A stretch of DNA of 33,034 bases, taken from positions 1-33,034 of the forward strand of contig CAYUVB010000017.1 in assembly GCA_964448055.1 (NCBI GenBank), written 5' to 3'. A program made the translations under genes and the position numbers. This document shows positions 32,091 to 33,034 of the stretch, piece after piece (positions within the stretch are counted from its first letter, which is position 1; every line of letters begins with the position of its first letter). This stretch comes from WANQ01 sp964448055. GTDB taxonomy: Archaea > Thermoproteota > Thermoprotei_A > Sulfolobales > WANQ01. The notes beneath the pieces were generated by a model that was not told the DNA's origin, searched no databases, and saw only the letters and a list, made by a program, of their open reading frames with translations.

Positions 32091-32845
32091 CCCGTACCCG
32101 ACCGCCTGGCTCCTTCTCTCTTCTCAACCAACTATACAATCAAGTAATGTCTTAGAAGCCAAAATTACCATCTAACGTTTCTTGACAGTTTAAGACTTAG
32201 GACCTTAACACAAGGTAGACTATAAGGAATTCTCCTTAACTTTAAGAATACAAGAAACCTCTTACCCGATGACACAAAGTACTTAATCTTCAACTCCTTA
32301 GCGATGTACTTAATAAGAGCATGTAATCTCTTATTACTAGTGGTTAACCTAATTAAAGACTCACTGTAATACATGTATTCAAAGTTTCCATCAGAGTCCA
32401 TTAAACCACAAAGTATACCCAATAACATGGACTTATTCAAATATTTTATATGTGAGGGCTCATCTAATATCTTAGATTTAAGACATTGTAATTCCATAAC
32501 TAAATCCTTGGAGCGAACAAATAAAGTCCTCTTACGCAAAGTTGACTCTATGTTTCACCAACTTAACCATATACTTAAGAAATAACGCTATGTCATCTTC
32601 ACTAAACTAAAAGGATTAATAAACCACCTCACCCTATAATCATACCTCCTTAAGTCAATAGTTATAGTACCATCACCAAGCGTAAACCCTAACAAATAAC
32701 CCATAGCAAAATCCTTCACAGACACCAAGACCGTAAACACCCAACTAATCTAAAAATCATAAAGTAGTCTACAAGAAAAATAAAGATTTAAATCCTTAAC
32801 AAACCTTGTCCTATACTAGGGGCCAGGCGGTCGGGTAGGGGAGAG
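32091..32845 (+). other. Archaeal tRNA intron with BHB motif, 755 nt
   Basis: The exon-intron boundaries form a canonical bulge-helix-bulge: exon CTCT (32085-32088) pairs with GGAG (32840-32843). The three-base bulges are GG|C at the 5' site and AG|C at the 3' site. Intron ends then form a long stem, 32092-32113 with 32819-32839, with one bulged G and a wobble pair. Almost all of the interior is occupied by a broken homing endonuclease gene on the opposite strand. Most archaeal tRNA introns are under 130 nt. Confidence 0.88.
32165..32740 (-). pseudogene. Broken two-motif LAGLIDADG homing endonuclease gene inside the tRNA intron, antisense to the tRNA
   Basis: Three reading segments together give about 190 residues, the size of two-motif archaeal enzymes such as I-DmoI. 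Segment 1 (GTG at 32740 to TAG at 32588) has the first motif Y-L-L-G-F-T-L-G-D-G. Segment 2 (around 32606-32532, another frame) encodes D-D-I-A-L-F-L-K-Y-M-V-K-L. Segment 3 (32539-32165) has the second motif L-L-G-I-L-C-G-L-M-D-S-D-G. Both catalytic Asp residues remain. Removing one copy of the 5-nt tandem repeat at 32601-32610 joins segments 1 and 2 as F-I-N-P-F-S-E-D-D-I-A; a second shift near 32527-32535 joins segment 3. The element is decayed rather than a fragment. A TATA-like GATTTAAA (32785-32792) lies upstream. Confidence 0.8.
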
Positions 32846-32942
32846 CCCCCGTGACCGGGGTTCGAATCCCCGCCCGGCTACCACTAACCCATTAACGATA
32901 AATACCCAGCCAAAATCCAAATACCATAGGATAGGAGAAAAC

Positions 32943-33019
32943 GGGGCCGTAGTCTAGCTTGGTAGGATGCGGGGCTTGGGCCCCCGTGGTCCGGGGTTCA
33001 AATCCCCGCGGCCCCACCA
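32943..33019 (+). tRNA. tRNA-Pro (UGG anticodon), no intron
   Basis: Acceptor GGGGCCG/CGGCCCC, D stem GTCT/GGAT, anticodon stem CGGGG/CCCCG with loop CTTGGGC (anticodon TGG at 32977-32979), variable TGGTC, T stem CGGGG/CCCCG with TTCAAAT, discriminator A and encoded CCA (33017-33019). All stems are fully paired apart from G-U in the D stem. It lies 59 nt after tRNA-Gln and shares the D and anticodon stems with it. Confidence 0.95.
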
Positions 33020-33034
33020 AATAAACTCACATGA

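Larger units (their letters stand above)
32053..32883 (+). tRNA. tRNA-Gln (CUG anticodon) split by a 755-nt intron
   Basis: Exon 1 is 32053-32090 and exon 2 is 32846-32883 including encoded CCA. Acceptor stem AGCCGGG/CCCGGCT with an A1-U72 pair, discriminator A. D stem GTCT/GGAT with G-U pairs, same as in the neighbouring tRNA-Pro. Anticodon stem CGGGG/CCCCG around loop CTCTGGC, so the anticodon is CTG (32087-32089). T stem CGGGG/CCCCG around TTCGAAT. A1-U72 is a known feature of archaeal tRNA-Gln. The intron lies after G37, the canonical archaeal position. The variable region has 4 nt. Confidence 0.9.

Noticed and set aside
32373..32585. 70-codon plus-strand frame inside the tRNA intron
   Set aside because: It is the antisense shadow of the LAGLIDADG segments on the minus strand; the minus strand carries both motifs.
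32053..32883. Split (trans-spliced) tRNA with two separate half genes
   Set aside because: Both halves are in order on one strand, and the intervening DNA forms one continuous BHB and closing stem, so cis-splicing explains them.
1..33034. CRISPR arrays, rRNA genes, provirus or integrase-bounded island
   Set aside because: No regularly spaced repeats, no rRNA sequence, and no integrase or attachment repeat was found; the tRNAs show no 3'-end duplication.

Overview
The window looks like a chromosome segment of a hyperthermophilic crenarchaeon, most like the Desulfurococcales or a relative. Supporting features are archaeal TFB, Rpo12 and aIF1, an archaeal tRNA splicing endonuclease, tRNAs with encoded CCA, TATA-box promoters, GGTGA-type ribosome binding sites, many TTG/GTG starts and an archaeal tRNA intron with a bulge-helix-bulge. 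The DNA is AT-rich and densely packed. I cannot name the species.

Layout. (1) 1-1074: a TnpB gene running off the left edge, and a divergent 50-residue small protein; both may share one palindromic TATA box. (2) 1185-3799: a tight operon of a Panacea-like protein, two MinD-type ATPases each carrying a 2x[4Fe-4S] insert, and a NifX-like protein. (3) 3886-7091: glycosyltransferase, queuosine-precursor-type transporter, MFS transporter. (4) 7273-12416: MTA phosphorylase, a hypothetical, a GT4 sugar-phosphate transferase, a RimK-like ligase, a probable C/D box sRNA, an Lrp regulator, and a metallopeptidase gene that seems to lack a normal start codon. (5) 12493-15212: threonine ammonia-lyase, a possible Pcc1-like protein and a sugar nucleotidyltransferase. 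(6) 15238-20305: pyruvate phosphate dikinase, DUF1614 membrane protein, CitG-like protein and a 47-codon small gene. (7) 20306-24824: a small helical protein, rhomboid protease, phosphoesterase, an RNA-like intergenic region, UbiX, a Cys-rich protein, splicing endonuclease and a DUF47/PhoU-like protein. (8) 24993-30843: radical SAM protein, the GlyRS operon, agmatinase-type ureohydrolase, Rpo12 and aIF1. (9) 30946-33034: TFB, then tRNA-Gln(CUG) and tRNA-Pro(UGG).

The most striking object is the tRNA-Gln gene. It is split at 37/38 by a 755-nt intron that forms a canonical BHB and a long closing stem. On the antisense strand the intron carries a two-motif LAGLIDADG homing endonuclease gene that is broken. 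Its reading frame is restored by removing one copy of a 5-nt tandem duplication and by one further 5-nt compensating change. The catalytic splicing endonuclease subunit expected to process such introns is encoded about 8.5 kb away.

Other points of interest are a TFB whose zinc ribbon retains only two of four cysteines, a radical SAM protein with a Cys-rich insert inside its cluster motif, and several candidate small RNAs.
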